Assembly: GCA_963803155.1 (NCBI GenBank)
Contig: CAWDMN010000093.1
Location: 1 to 42,975 of the forward strand
DNA: 42,975 nucleotides
Reading direction: 5' to 3'
DNA from: CAWDMN01 sp963803155
GTDB taxonomy: Bacteria; Acidobacteriota; Terriglobia; Versatilivoradales; Versatilivoraceae
Shown: positions 1 to 8,670 of the stretch, one piece after another
How positions within the stretch are numbered: the first letter of the stretch is position 1
Layout: each line of letters begins with the position of its first letter
Notes under the pieces: generated by a model
What the model was told of the DNA's origin: nothing
Seen by the model: only the letters and a program-made list of their open reading frames with translations
Databases searched by the model: none
Translations under genes and position numbers: made by a program

Positions 1-1343
1 GGTTTTTTTCCAAAAATTGGATTGTTGGGGGCGAACAAGGGCATGTAGTCCGCGCTCAGATCCAGCTTTTTGCTAAGGGAACAGCCCCAGCCAAAATCCA
101 GCCGGTGAAAGTTGGTCCACTCTCCCACCCGCGTCTCCGCCGCCTGGTTGTACAACATCAGCTCGCTCCATTGCGGCCAGCGCCCCCAGACGGGATCGAA
201 ACCTTCATTGACACCTGTTGTGGCGGGATCGTCTCCCGAAAGATATTCGTGGCCGACGTAAACCCGCTGGTTGGTTTTATTTTTCCATAAATAAGTTAAA
301 CGTTGATTAAGGCCGAAAGCCCTCAAGTCCCGTCCATTCTTGTTCCCCCTTTCAGGGGCTACCTCAAAGCGGTATCTCAAATGATTGCTTAGGTCTCTTT
401 CTATTCTCGCGCCAAAAACATAGAGGTCGCCGTTATTGCCATTGGGTTGAACTTTGCTATCGTGCTTGTAAATGAAATAGCCATCGATCTGAGTTTTGTT
501 GATCGATTTATTGGTCAGATAGAAAATTGCGCCGTTCTCATTTTGCTCAATATCGGCTTTTGGAAATTTGGCATACGCCGACGATGCGGGGTGGATGACT
601 GGCAGTTTTTGGTCAGACAAGGAACCATTGCCAATTCCAATGAAATCGAAAGTGGTTTTTTTCGATTTCAATTCATACGTCAGGCGGATCGCGTCAAAAA
701 AAATCGACCTCGAGCCATCTCCCGGCGTGCCATCCATGATCAGCCAACCGTTTCCAAAGACGATATCCTGCCGCCCGGCCACGATGGTAATGGGTGTCCC
801 CCCGGGATTTCTCAGCGTCACGTTGAAATTGTCAAAGAGGATTTCGTCCGGATGATAGCCCTCGATAGACTCCGGTTTTGCATAGGATCGGGTCTCTGAA
901 ATCACCCGAAAATTAAACTCCAAGCCTTTGACCGGTTGCACGGAGCCCCCCAGACGCCAACGATATCGCAGATAATTGTATTCGTGATTGACTGCGGTTC
1001 CATTCAGAGTAAGAGCATTGAGGTGGTATTCTTCGCGGATGCGCAGATCGGCCCCCAGTGTCAGCCACGAGGTGACCTTATTTAGACGCGGCCCCCAGGG
1101 AGGAAGGCCGGGAAATCCAGCGGCAGGTTTGGGCGCGGCAGGTTTCGCTGCTTCCGCTGGCGCCGCTGGCTTGGTCGCCTCTGTCTGAGCCGCAGCCTGG
1201 GCAGCCTCCGCGGGGGCAGCCGGTTCGGCGGCCTCTGGTTGTGCATTGGTCGCCGAAGAGGATTCTGCTGAATCATCGGCGCGGGCTACCGAAAAATGAC
1301 TGCAGAAAAGTGCCAGGATCAAAAATAAAAATGTTTTCTTCAT
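1..1343 (-). CDS. Alginate-export-type outer-membrane beta-barrel protein (partial, runs off left edge)
   Basis: The minus-strand frame is open from an ATG at 1341-1343 to the window edge, about 447 codons without a stop. A GGAGG ribosome binding site lies about 8 bases upstream. The N-terminus (MKKTFLFLILALFCSHF...ARA) is a Sec signal peptide. Residues of roughly 24-75 form an Ala/Pro/Glu-rich linker built of repeats such as PAAPAEAAKPAAP. From about residue 80 the sequence alternates in beta-barrel fashion, with segments LTLGADLRIREEYH, YHPDEILFDNFNV, VAGRQDIVFGNGWL and DGTPGDGSRSIFFDAIRL. These match my memory of the alginate-export (AlgE-like) barrel family. The protein probably sits in the outer membrane as a channel for anionic sugars, but the substrate is not visible. 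The C-terminal strands lie outside the window. Assignment to the barrel family is fairly sure; the transported molecule is not. Confidence 0.8.
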   Translation of the reverse strand, partial: MKKTFLFLILALFCSHFSVARADDSAESSSATNAQPEAAEPAAPAEAAQAAAQTEATKPAAPAEAAKPAAPKPAAGFPGLPPWGPRLNKVTSWLTLGADLRIREEYHLNALTLNGTAVNHEYNYLRYRWRLGGSVQPVKGLEFNFRVISETRSYAKPESIEGYHPDEILFDNFNVTLRNPGGTPITIVAGRQDIVFGNGWLIMDGTPGDGSRSIFFDAIRLTYELKSKKTTFDFIGIGNGSLSDQKLPVIHPASSAYAKFPKADIEQNENGAIFYLTNKSINKTQIDGYFIYKHDSKVQPNGNNGDLYVFGARIERDLSNHLRYRFEVAPERGNKNGRDLRAFGLNQRLTYLWKNKTNQRVYVGHEYLSGDDPATTGVNEGFDPVWGRWPQWSELMLYNQAAETRVGEWTNFHRLDFGWGCSLSKKLDLSADYMPLFAPNNPIFGKK

Positions 1344-1867
1344 GTGACTCTGCCTCCACTTCTTGATTAAGAAGCAAATTGGATCGGATTTTATGGGAAT
1401 GTGGGGAACTGCGCCGTGGGTGGCCGTCAAAAGACTAGGTATCCAAAACAGAACGGAGATTATAGCAATAAATAATCGATATATTGAAAAAAAAGAACAG
1501 AAGGCCGTGTAATTAAAAGTGGGAGAGAAGTTATGCTGCGGATGGCATAAAGTAAGAAGCGGACTCCGCCAGGCGATCTTGATGTCGCCGCGTGGGTGAC
1601 GACGGTCATTCCGCGCGCCTTCCACATTCCAGAGATATTGCCTCTCCCCCAATATTAAAGACCAATTCTTTTTTCTCTTCCCTTTAACTACCTCCAACCG
1701 AAAATATTCTTGGAGGAAAGAAATCCCGTTATATGCCGCATTCTAGCGTGGATATTTTCGCAATCCGCCAATCAGGTTGCCTCTCTTGCGCCACAAGATT
1801 CACCGAAGATGAATCGATTTTAATTCATATCGTTAGGACAGTCCCCACAGGTCGAGATGAAATCTCC
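1344..1867. repeat. Intergenic region with a MITE-like repeat end at 1507-1530
   Basis: No gene is visible in this 524-base gap. At 1507-1530 lies GTGTAATTAAAAGTGGGAGA plus a few bases. This matches the terminal inverted repeat of the palindromic elements at 25890-26120 and 37506-37694. A weak inverted partner (CCTCTCCCCC followed by AATATTAAAG) occurs at 1641-1663, so the copy is probably decayed. The interior is GC-rich with short inverted segments. Confidence 0.4.
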
Positions 1868-2302
1868 CTAAAGCTTGAGCAACTCATCTTCCGAAACCAC
1901 GTGCAGGTGCTTGCTCCGGACCAGCTTTTCCACGGTTTCAAGATTTTCAACCTCCAAGATCAATACAGCTTTCTTCTTGGAGGAGGTAACGAATCCGGAG
2001 GCATTTTCAATACTGATCCGGTGCTGGGCCAAAGTCTGAGCCACGGCTCGCAAACCGCCCGGTTGATCCTGCACTTCGATGGCCAGCACTTCGTTGAGCG
2101 ACACGGTGAATCCTTTATTGCGTAAAGCCTGCACCGCTTTATCCGTATTATCCACCAGGAATTTCATGACCCCAAATTTGTCGCCGGTGGCGATGGTGAC
2201 CCAACGGATATTGACTCCCGCCTCCGCCAGTGCCTGGGTTGTATGCGCCAACTGCCCTAATTTGTCTTCCACGAAAATGGCCAAAATTTTAACCCGCTCC
2301 AT
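1868..2302 (-). CDS. Tandem ACT-domain amino-acid-binding protein
   Basis: This is a 144-residue protein made of two ACT-like beta-alpha-beta-beta-alpha-beta units. The first starts at KILAIFVEDKLGQLAHTTQALAEAG (shown in part: VEDKLGQLAHTTQAL). The second starts at LAIEVQDQPGGLRAVAQTLA. The D-x-P-G-G-L turn is the usual ligand-binding loop of ACT domains. Small stand-alone double-ACT proteins often sit beside phenylacetate-CoA ligase genes, as here, where the broken paaK lies directly upstream. A role in sensing an amino acid or aromatic acid is therefore plausible but inferred. The start is set by GGAGAGAG upstream of ATG. That ribosome binding site lies inside a dispersed leader repeat (2303-2457), so expression of this gene may depend on the repeat. 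It appears intact although the gene it usually accompanies is degraded. Confidence 0.85.
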   Translation of the reverse strand: MERVKILAIFVEDKLGQLAHTTQALAEAGVNIRWVTIATGDKFGVMKFLVDNTDKAVQALRNKGFTVSLNEVLAIEVQDQPGGLRAVAQTLAQHRISIENASGFVTSSKKKAVLILEVENLETVEKLVRSKHLHVVSEDELLKL

Positions 2303-2457
2303 AACTCTCTCTCCTTAAAAAAATCGCATGGTTGTAGGCGGGATGCTCCATCCCACCTGAGTTTTCCATGCTACCTCTGACGGCCTGCGGGCAGGCCGCC
2401 TCCATCCTCGTGTCTTCATCCCCTTGCAGTGCCAGCCGCGCTGGCGTGAGTGGCTGC
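2303..2457 (-). repeat. Leader repeat, copy A (upstream of ACT gene)
   Basis: Read on the minus strand, it starts with a head CACTCACGCCAGCGCGGCTG, continues into GCACTGCAAGGGGATGAAGA, then has a hairpin at 2381-2398 (stem CGGCCTG/CAGGCCG, loop CCCG), a second hairpin at 2337-2357 (GGTGGGATG/CATCCCGCC), and a tail ATTTTTTTAAGGAGA that is the ribosome binding site of the ACT gene. Copy B at 22505-22657 aligns along almost its whole length, including position relative to the start codon. Confidence 0.7.
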
Positions 2458-2487
2458 TTAAGGAGATACCTTCCAGAGGTTTCCCAG

Positions 2488-3780
2488 CTATAACACTCGT
2501 TTATCGAAAACCCGCTGCGCCTTGCCTTCGCTGACGGGCAGCGTGCCTGGGGGAACCAGTTCAACTTTAGGTCTGACCATGATTTCAGTTCGAAGTTTTT
2601 CGGTCACTTCGTTGCGAAGATTCACCAAATGTTCCAGCTTCCCATCGAAACTCACGGCGGACAGTTCCACCTTGACCGTCATTTCATCCAGTGCTTCCAG
2701 GAAGATCTGGTAATTTCGTCCCAAAGCCTCAATTCCCATCAGGATCCGTTCAATTTGTTGTGGATAAATATTGACTCCGCGGACGATTAGCATATCGTCA
2801 GCACGGCCGGTTATCCGGGCAATCCTCCGATGCGTGCGGCCGCAACGGCAGCGGGTTTTGACAATGGAGGTAATGTCGCGGGTTCGGTACCTCAATATCG
2901 GCATGGCTTCCCTGCAGAGCGAAGTAAGAATCAGTTCCCCTTCCGCTCCTTCCGGCAATGGGCGGCCCGTCTGCGGATCCACGATTTCCATCAAAAACTG
3001 GTCTTCCCAAAGATGCATTCCGTTCTTTAAATGGCACTCGAAGGCCACGCCGGGACCATTCATTTCGGAAAGGCCAATGAGGTTGTAGACATCAATTCCA
3101 TAAACTCCTTCAATTTTCTTCCGGGTTTCTTCGGAATACGGCTCCGCTCCAATATAGGCTTTGCGCAGCCGCAAAATCCGCCGGGGGTTTACCCCTTTCT
3201 TTTCGAGAAAATCGGCGAAATACAGGGCAAAGCTTGGCGTGGTGTGAAAGAGGGTGGTCCCAAAATCCTGCATCAGCAATAATTGCCGCTCGGAATTCCC
3301 AGGGCCAGCAGGAATACCCAGCATGCCCACTTTTTCCGCCCGTAGTGCATAATCAGCGGCCCGGTAAACAGTCCATAGGTCATCATATTTTGCAGTACAT
3401 CCTGGGTGGAGGCGCCGGACATGATCAAACAGCGCGCAATCATATCGGCGGAATTCCTCAGATCTTTTTTGGATAAGAAAATGGCCTTCGGTTTTCCGGT
3501 GGTCCCGCTGGAGGTGTGCAGGCGAACGGTTTTATCGCAGAGAAGGCGAGCAATCCGTACGGGTAACTCGCGCGCAAATCCTCGCGGGTGGTCATCGGCA
3601 ATCGTTTTACATCCTTCACGGTTTGAATATCTTCGGGACGAAGGTTGCCATCTCTTTAAACTTATCCCGGTAAAAGGGAACCTGTTTGCCTACCAGGCGA
3701 ACCGTTTGCCGCAAACGCTTCAATTGCAACTCAGCTAATTCTTCTCGCGATAGTGTTTCCAATTCTTTTTGCCAAAACAT
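2488..3780 (-). pseudogene. paaK: Phenylacetate-CoA ligase, broken by three frameshifts
   Basis: All parts of a full-length AMP-forming phenylacetate-CoA ligase can be read in order from an ATG at 3780 (MFWQKELETLSREELAELQL) to a TAG at 2488, but in three frames. The N-terminal part shifts near 3646 (before LRPEDIQTVKDVKRLPMTTR). It shifts again at the base run 3530-3533, after which the nucleotide-binding loop LHTSSGTTGKPKAIF appears. It shifts a third time near 3339-3341, after which VGMLGIPAGPGNSERQ and the rest follow without a break to KAQRVFDKRVL. At each place one missing base in a homopolymer (A or G run) would restore the frame. The longest intact piece (2488-3330) lacks the N-terminal adenylate-binding half, so it should not be active. 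Real decay or local sequence error are both possible. The adjacent MFS gene shows the same damage. Confidence 0.85.
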
Positions 3781-3961
3781 GAATGCGTCCTTTATTTATG
3801 ATCGCCAAAGCAGACAGGGAATTTCGGACTCTCGATTCTCGGATTGTTGACTTCGCAGCATTGCGTCGGCTAAAGCAAGGATAAATTCCTACTCTTTAAA
3901 GGCCAACGTCTAGCGCCTAGAGTCTTCTGTTCGTGTCGTGGTGACCAAGTAATTCACTCAA

Positions 3962-5297
3962 TTACTCAATTCCCAATCGGCGCTGGATCTGTTCCAACGA
4001 TACGCCTTTAGTTTCCGGAAGGTACTTCACAATTAAAAAGAGCTCCAAAACCATCATGGCCGCAAAAAAAGCGAACACCTGCAGCCGGAATGTTCCGCGA
4101 TAACGGGGTAGGTCCAACTCACTCCGGCACACCAAATCCAATGAGTGAAACTGCCCAAGGCCTGTCCCTTAGCCCCCGGACACGATTGGGAAATATTTCG
4201 CTCAGAAAAACCCAGATCACGGAGCCTTGCGAAAAGGCAAAACAGGCAATATAGCCGATCAGGCTGATCAGAACCAGACGTCCCCAATGCCGGAGTAAAA
4301 AGCAAAGGATGCAGCAAAAGACAAACCACCAATCCGCTGGTGCCAATCAGCAACAACATCTTGCGTCCAAAGCGGTCGATGACCGTCATAGCCACTAAAG
4401 TAAAAATCAAGTTGGTGAAACCGATGATCACAGACTGAAAAAGAGCGCTCGATTGCGCCGCTCCCGCCATCCGAAAGATGTCGGCCGTGTAATAAATCAG
4501 GGCATTGATTCCGGAAAGCTAATTAGAGGTGGCCACCATGAAGGCCAACAAAATCGGCCTATAATATTTCTTCTGAAAAAACGGCTCGAACGCGCTGACC
4601 GTCTCCTCGTGCAAGGAATCCACAATCTCCTGTAAAACCGCTTTCCGTATTGGGATTCCCCAAACGGTCGAGAATGATCCGAAGCCTCGTCGCGCCGGTG
4701 TTGTTTCACCAGCCAACGGGGACTCTCTGGAATCGGCAAAAGGAACAGGAAAAACAAAGCAGCCGGAATGGCCACCACTCCCAACATCCAGCGCCATTCC
4801 ACGGTTGTGCCAGTATCCAGCAGTGCGGCAATGACGTAGTAAAAAAGATCAGCCCGGCCAGAATTCCCAGCACAATATTCAGCTGGCTGACGGCCACTAA
4901 TCGGCCGCGTTTCTCGGCGGGCGAAATCTCGGCGATCTGCATGGGGGATAACACGGAGGCCCCGCCAATGGCCAATCCCCCCAGGAAACGGGAGAGCAGC
5001 AAAGCATACCAACTCCAAGCCAAGGCACAGCCGACGGCGGAGACAAAATAAAAAACCGCCAGCCATTTCGGTCGGCTTTGCGGCCCAGCTTTTCCGCAGG
5101 GCGTCCGGCGGCCAGAGAACCAGGACAGTGCCAATCAAGGCGCTGGCAACCGTAAAGCCCAATTCATTGCTGGTCAATCCAAATACCTTGCGTAGTGCTT
5201 CCGTGGCGCCGGAAATGACCGCAGTGTCGAACCCGAATAAAAAGCCGCCCAAAGCGGCGACCAGCGTGCTGCCCAGAAGATAGCGATTGATTTTCAT
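3962..5297 (-). pseudogene. Sugar-porter MFS transporter, broken by about nine frameshifts and one nonsense codon
   Basis: The minus-strand remains of a 12-helix sugar/proton symporter (XylE/GLUT type) run from ATG at 5297 (MKINRYLLGSTLVAALGGFL, then FGFDTAVISG) to a TAA at 3962. Recognisable family pieces in order are FLGGLAIGGASVLSPMQIAE, EISPAEKRGRLVAVSQLNI, PESPRWLVKQHRRDEA, SGINALIYYTADIF, VIDRFGRK, FLSEIFPNRVRG and KYLPETKGVSLEQIQ, spread over all three frames. Breaks lie near 5119, 5050-5055, 4841-4846, 4680, 4645, 4320, 4290, 4173-4177 and 4080. Several are explained by one missing base in a homopolymer. In the motif that normally reads N/Q-Q-L-S-G-I-N, the Gln codon is TAG (4519-4521), an in-frame nonsense change that base-run error would not produce. 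I call it a pseudogene. Confidence 0.85.
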
Positions 5298-5643
5298 AAT
5301 AGTTCTCTGACCATTCCCCTGCTACCTATTTCGAAATAAAAAAGAGAAAAGCAATTCTGAGGGAAGAGGAAAGACCCTTTCTGCAAAATGACCAGCAGAT
5401 ACAAGCCGCGAAGGGCGATTTTGACATAATCAAAAAGAATATTACCAGCGATTATTTCAAGTGAGTTCCCCTCGATCAATACATGCCCTCGTCAGGAGTG
5501 TTGCCCGCCAAGCATTTTCTGAAATTGTCATTCTTCTTTGCTTGAGTCTTATTGGCAACGAAGTAAGCAATTTGAGCATCTTGTTGATTGAATCGCACAG
5601 ATAATCGCAGTCCTCTACTCATCCGAAACGGAGGTCATTTGCC
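5298..5643. other. Intergenic gap, no gene seen
   Basis: This is a divergent gap between the degraded transporter and the secreted hypothetical protein. It is AT-rich in its left half. I see no strong hairpin, repeat or RNA gene. It presumably holds the promoters of both neighbours, and the rightward gene has a GGAGG site at about 5631-5635. Confidence 0.4.
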
Positions 5644-6765
5644 ATGCTTCGAATTCGCCTGGTCTGGATGTTTTTTTTGCAAGGATCGATGTTGTTGGCA
5701 GCATCAGCCCCTCCAGGTTTGGAAAATGAGGATTTTTCCACTCCGGAAAAACAACGGTCAGTCATCAGTTCGCTTCTGCAATCGGGAGATGTCCAAAAAC
5801 AAGCCTGGGGAGCCCATTTTGCCGCCCAATATCGGTATTCTGAGTTTATTCCAGAGCTGCTAAATCTTCTTAATCCACTTCCTTTGGACCGGCGGCAATG
5901 GGCTCCTCAAATGGCCGCCCAATATGATTTAAACCTTGTCATTTTGGACACCCTCATCCAGCTGAAAGCCCAGGTCCCCGCCGATTTACTTACAGTTTAC
6001 TTCGACCAATATCCAGATGAGTTGATCATCCTCTTATCTAAACATCCACGTGAACAGGCTCAGCTATTGATACCTTTGATATCGATCACGAAAGGCAATC
6101 TGTATTGGTTCGCTCTATGCAATATCTTAGCCAAGCTCCGGCATCCTTCCTTTGCCCGTGAATTGCTGCGTGATCTGCAAATTGAGATTAGAATTTGTGT
6201 CCGTGATGATGATTTGCAAACCGGGCTCAACGAAGAGGAATTTGGAGGAGGTTGTGGTGATGGTTGGGTGCAAATAGCGGAAGGATTTCCACCGACTGGC
6301 ATTTATGAATTAACACCAGAGCCTTCTGATGACGGAGCCCTTTTCTGCGATGGGCCAATCCCGGTTTATTGCCGAAGAGTAACCGCGGCTCCCCACATCA
6401 TGGCGGGAAGAGGATATTGCATGAGTGAAATTAACAGCAACCGCTATCGGTTGGAGTATCTGGCTGCCTTGTTGAGAGCGCCAATGAATTCTTTGGAAAT
6501 ATGTCACCAAAAATCCTTTTTCATCCGATGGCAAGGGATCGACAAATACAATAACGATCTCGATGAAATCCTGAATCATGAAAAAGAGGCTTTTGCGCAC
6601 TTGAAGGAACAGCTAATCCAGCAGGACCTCTTGACTCTTCAAGAAGCGGAGACGCTTCATCCCAATAACAAAATATCCACGATGGTCGATCTCCGCAAAG
6701 ACCGGCTCGTTCCCCTTTCAATTCCCGCCGGCACAAAATACAGTGAGGAAAAAAACCAGCCATAG
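5644..6765 (+). CDS. Secreted hypothetical protein, helical repeat-like N-terminal half, Cys-containing C-terminal half
   Basis: This is a 373-residue protein of a family I do not recognise. It starts with a Sec signal peptide (MLRIRLVWMFFLQGSMLLAA), and a GGAGG site about 9 bases upstream supports the ATG. Residues of roughly 25-185 are Leu/Ala-rich amphipathic helices with spacing like HEAT-type repeats (WGAHFAAQY, FIPELLNLLN, LAKLRHPSFARELLRDL). After residue 185 the character changes: short beta-like stretches, a Gly-rich loop EEFGGGCGDGWVQ, and five Cys residues that could form disulfides in the periplasm (C201, C233, C241, C257 and C284, approximate). The C-terminal 90 residues are again helical and charged. 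It stands alone on the plus strand, and nothing nearby indicates its task. HEAT-like structure is an inference from pattern only. Confidence 0.65.
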   Translation: MLRIRLVWMFFLQGSMLLAASAPPGLENEDFSTPEKQRSVISSLLQSGDVQKQAWGAHFAAQYRYSEFIPELLNLLNPLPLDRRQWAPQMAAQYDLNLVILDTLIQLKAQVPADLLTVYFDQYPDELIILLSKHPREQAQLLIPLISITKGNLYWFALCNILAKLRHPSFARELLRDLQIEIRICVRDDDLQTGLNEEEFGGGCGDGWVQIAEGFPPTGIYELTPEPSDDGALFCDGPIPVYCRRVTAAPHIMAGRGYCMSEINSNRYRLEYLAALLRAPMNSLEICHQKSFFIRWQGIDKYNNDLDEILNHEKEAFAHLKEQLIQQDLLTLQEAETLHPNNKISTMVDLRKDRLVPLSIPAGTKYSEEKNQP

Positions 6766-6990
6766 ACAAGGTAAAGTGAAATAATCACAGGGTAATTTTT
6801 GTAGGATGCGACATGCTCTTCAAGTTGACAATCCCTCCAAAAAGAGTGCTCCGCACAAAGACTCTAGTCAGATTTCATGCAAGCCATCTCTCCCGCAAAA
6901 TCTGAAAGCAGGTTGCCATTGCCTGCGACATGGTCTACACTTTTTCCGGTTTTTGCTCATTTATTCAACTGTCATGACTGAGGAGATATT

Positions 6991-7677
6991 ATGAGAAGAT
7001 TCATGCGGAATTTTGGAAGTTTCATCGCCATTGCATTTTCGGCGACAACTCTTTTGGCGCAAACAGATCCCGGCAGACCGGTGGCGGTCAAACCAGACAA
7101 ACAGGGCTGGATTCGGCTTTTCGATGGGAAGACCCTTAGCGGCTGGACCGCTCCAGATCCAGGAAGATGGAGCGTCACTCCAGACGGAGTGCTGGTCGGC
7201 GAAGGCCCTGTAAGCCACCTGTTCAGTCCTGGAACATATACCAACGTCGAATTCAAATCAGAAGCCAAGCTGAATCACTCGGGGAATAGCGGCATGTATT
7301 TCCGCGCGGAATTGAGCAAGGGCTGGCCCAAAGGATATGAGTCCCAGGTAGAAAACAGCAGTCCCGATCCGCAGAAGACCGGAAGCCTGTACAATTTCAG
7401 CAAAGTCACCGAGCAGCTGATTCCCGACGATACTTGGTGGACCCAGCACATCATTGCCGTTGGCAACCGGATCATCATTCTGGTGAATGGCAAAGTAGTC
7501 ACCGATTACGTAGACGTGGCCAACACTTACAAAACCGGCCATCTGGCGCTTCAGCAACACAACGAGGGCAGCGTGGTGATGTACCGTAACACCGTGGTGA
7601 AACCGCTTCCGGACGATGAACAAAATGCCTGGAAAATCGTATTGAAGGAAATGCCGGAACTTGCCAAAAAGAAATGA
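6991..7677 (+). CDS. Secreted DUF1080 / 3-keto-disaccharide hydrolase family protein
   Basis: This 228-residue protein has an N-terminal signal peptide (RNFGSFIAIAFSATTLLAQ) and then one concanavalin-like beta-sandwich domain of the DUF1080 (3-keto-disaccharide hydrolase) family. Family marks are GWIRLFDGKTLSGWTAPDPG near residue 35, GNSGMYFRAE near 98, and YESQVENSSPDPQKTGSLYN near 118. The C-terminal VVDYVDV-like strands are followed by GHLALQQHNEGSVVMYRNT, usually ending in I-x-F-R-N in this family. The start has GAGGAG 6 bases upstream. The next gene, a Gfo/Idh/MocA oxidoreductase, begins 13 bases after its stop, so they form an operon. Related pairs act on glycosides oxidised at C3: an oxidoreductase makes the 3-keto sugar and the DUF1080 enzyme cleaves or hydrates it. 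The actual substrate cannot be told. Confidence 0.88.
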   Translation: MRRFMRNFGSFIAIAFSATTLLAQTDPGRPVAVKPDKQGWIRLFDGKTLSGWTAPDPGRWSVTPDGVLVGEGPVSHLFSPGTYTNVEFKSEAKLNHSGNSGMYFRAELSKGWPKGYESQVENSSPDPQKTGSLYNFSKVTEQLIPDDTWWTQHIIAVGNRIIILVNGKVVTDYVDVANTYKTGHLALQQHNEGSVVMYRNTVVKPLPDDEQNAWKIVLKEMPELAKKK

Positions 7678-7690
7678 GGATGGAGGGAAA

Positions 7691-8668
7691 ATGAGCATCA
7701 TCCGGTGGGGAATCCTCGGTTGCGGCGATGTCACTGAAGTCAAGAGCGGGCCGGGCTTCCAGAATGCCGCGGGATCGGCGCTGGTGGCGGTGATGCGGCG
7801 AGACCGGGAAAAGGCGGAAGATTATGCGAGACGCCACGGTGTGCCGCGCTTTTACGATCGAGCCGATGCCCTTATCCATGACCCCGAAGTGGATGCGGTT
7901 TATATCGCCACTCCTCCCTCCTCGCATTGTGAGTTGGCGCTTCTAGTCGCGGAGGCTGGCAAGCCTTGTTTGGTCGAGAAACCAATGGCCAGGAATTTTA
8001 GGGAATGCCAGCTGATGGTGGAAACTTTTAAGACCAGACAATTGCCCCTCTTCGTGGCTTACTACCGCCGAGCCATGCCGCGATTTCTCAAAGTGCGAGA
8101 GCTGGTGCAACAAGGAGCAATTGGCCAACTCACTTCGGTTCACATCGTGCAATACGATCCAATGGTGACGGTTGAAGAATCCGAAGCCTGGCGTTTCGAT
8201 CCCGACATAGCCGGAGCCGGCCTGTTTCTTGATTTGGCTGCGCACGGCTTGGATCTGCTCGATTTCTTTGCCGGCCCCATAAAATCCGCCTCAGGCCGTG
8301 CAGTAAACACGGGACATCGCTACCGCGCCGAAGATGTCACTGCCGCCTGCTTCGAATTTGCTTCCGGGATGGTAGGTACCGGGATTTGGAATTTTCATGC
8401 CGATCATTCCGAAGACCAAATAGTCCTGACTGGATCAGAGGGCGAGTTGCGGACTCCGGTCTTTACCGATGGGGATGTCCTGCTGCGCAGAGACGGGCGC
8501 GTGGAATCCTGGCCTTTCCGTAGGCCCGATCATGTTCATCAGGGATTAATCCAAACCGTCGTCGATCAATTGCGGGAGCACGGAACCTGCGAATCAACTG
8601 GGGAGAGCGGGGCTCGAACTTCCTGGGTGATGGACCGGTGTTTGGAAAGCTACTACGGAGAGAGATGA
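7691..8668 (+). CDS. Gfo/Idh/MocA family oxidoreductase (cytoplasmic)
   Basis: This 325-residue protein has an N-terminal Rossmann domain and a C-terminal alpha/beta domain. The dinucleotide-binding loop is WGILGCGDVTEVKSGPGF at residues 5-20. The conserved E-K-P of the family occurs in LVEKPMARNFREC near residue 95, and the region LDLAAHGLDLLDFFAG near 180 holds the usual active-site His. I use the ATG at 7691 rather than the in-frame one at 7661 because GGAGGGAA lies just before it and the upstream start would overlap the preceding gene. There is no signal peptide, so it acts in the cytoplasm, in contrast to the Tat-type member at 26252. Family members oxidise or reduce sugar hydroxyls with NAD(P). 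Pairing with DUF1080 suggests 3-oxidation or 3-reduction of a glycoside. Confidence 0.88.
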   Translation: MSIIRWGILGCGDVTEVKSGPGFQNAAGSALVAVMRRDREKAEDYARRHGVPRFYDRADALIHDPEVDAVYIATPPSSHCELALLVAEAGKPCLVEKPMARNFRECQLMVETFKTRQLPLFVAYYRRAMPRFLKVRELVQQGAIGQLTSVHIVQYDPMVTVEESEAWRFDPDIAGAGLFLDLAAHGLDLLDFFAGPIKSASGRAVNTGHRYRAEDVTAACFEFASGMVGTGIWNFHADHSEDQIVLTGSEGELRTPVFTDGDVLLRRDGRVESWPFRRPDHVHQGLIQTVVDQLREHGTCESTGESGARTSWVMDRCLESYYGER

Positions 8669-8670
8669 AA

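Noticed and set aside
447..899. 150-residue plus-strand frame
   Set aside because: It is the antisense shadow of the outer-membrane barrel gene read on the minus strand.
2289..2564. 91-residue minus-strand frame over leader repeat A, whose peptide (MEAAC-x-QAV ... FLRR) resembles the frame over copy B
   Set aside because: The likeness follows from DNA similarity of the two repeats; copy B has no start codon in that frame and copies C and D do not keep the frame.
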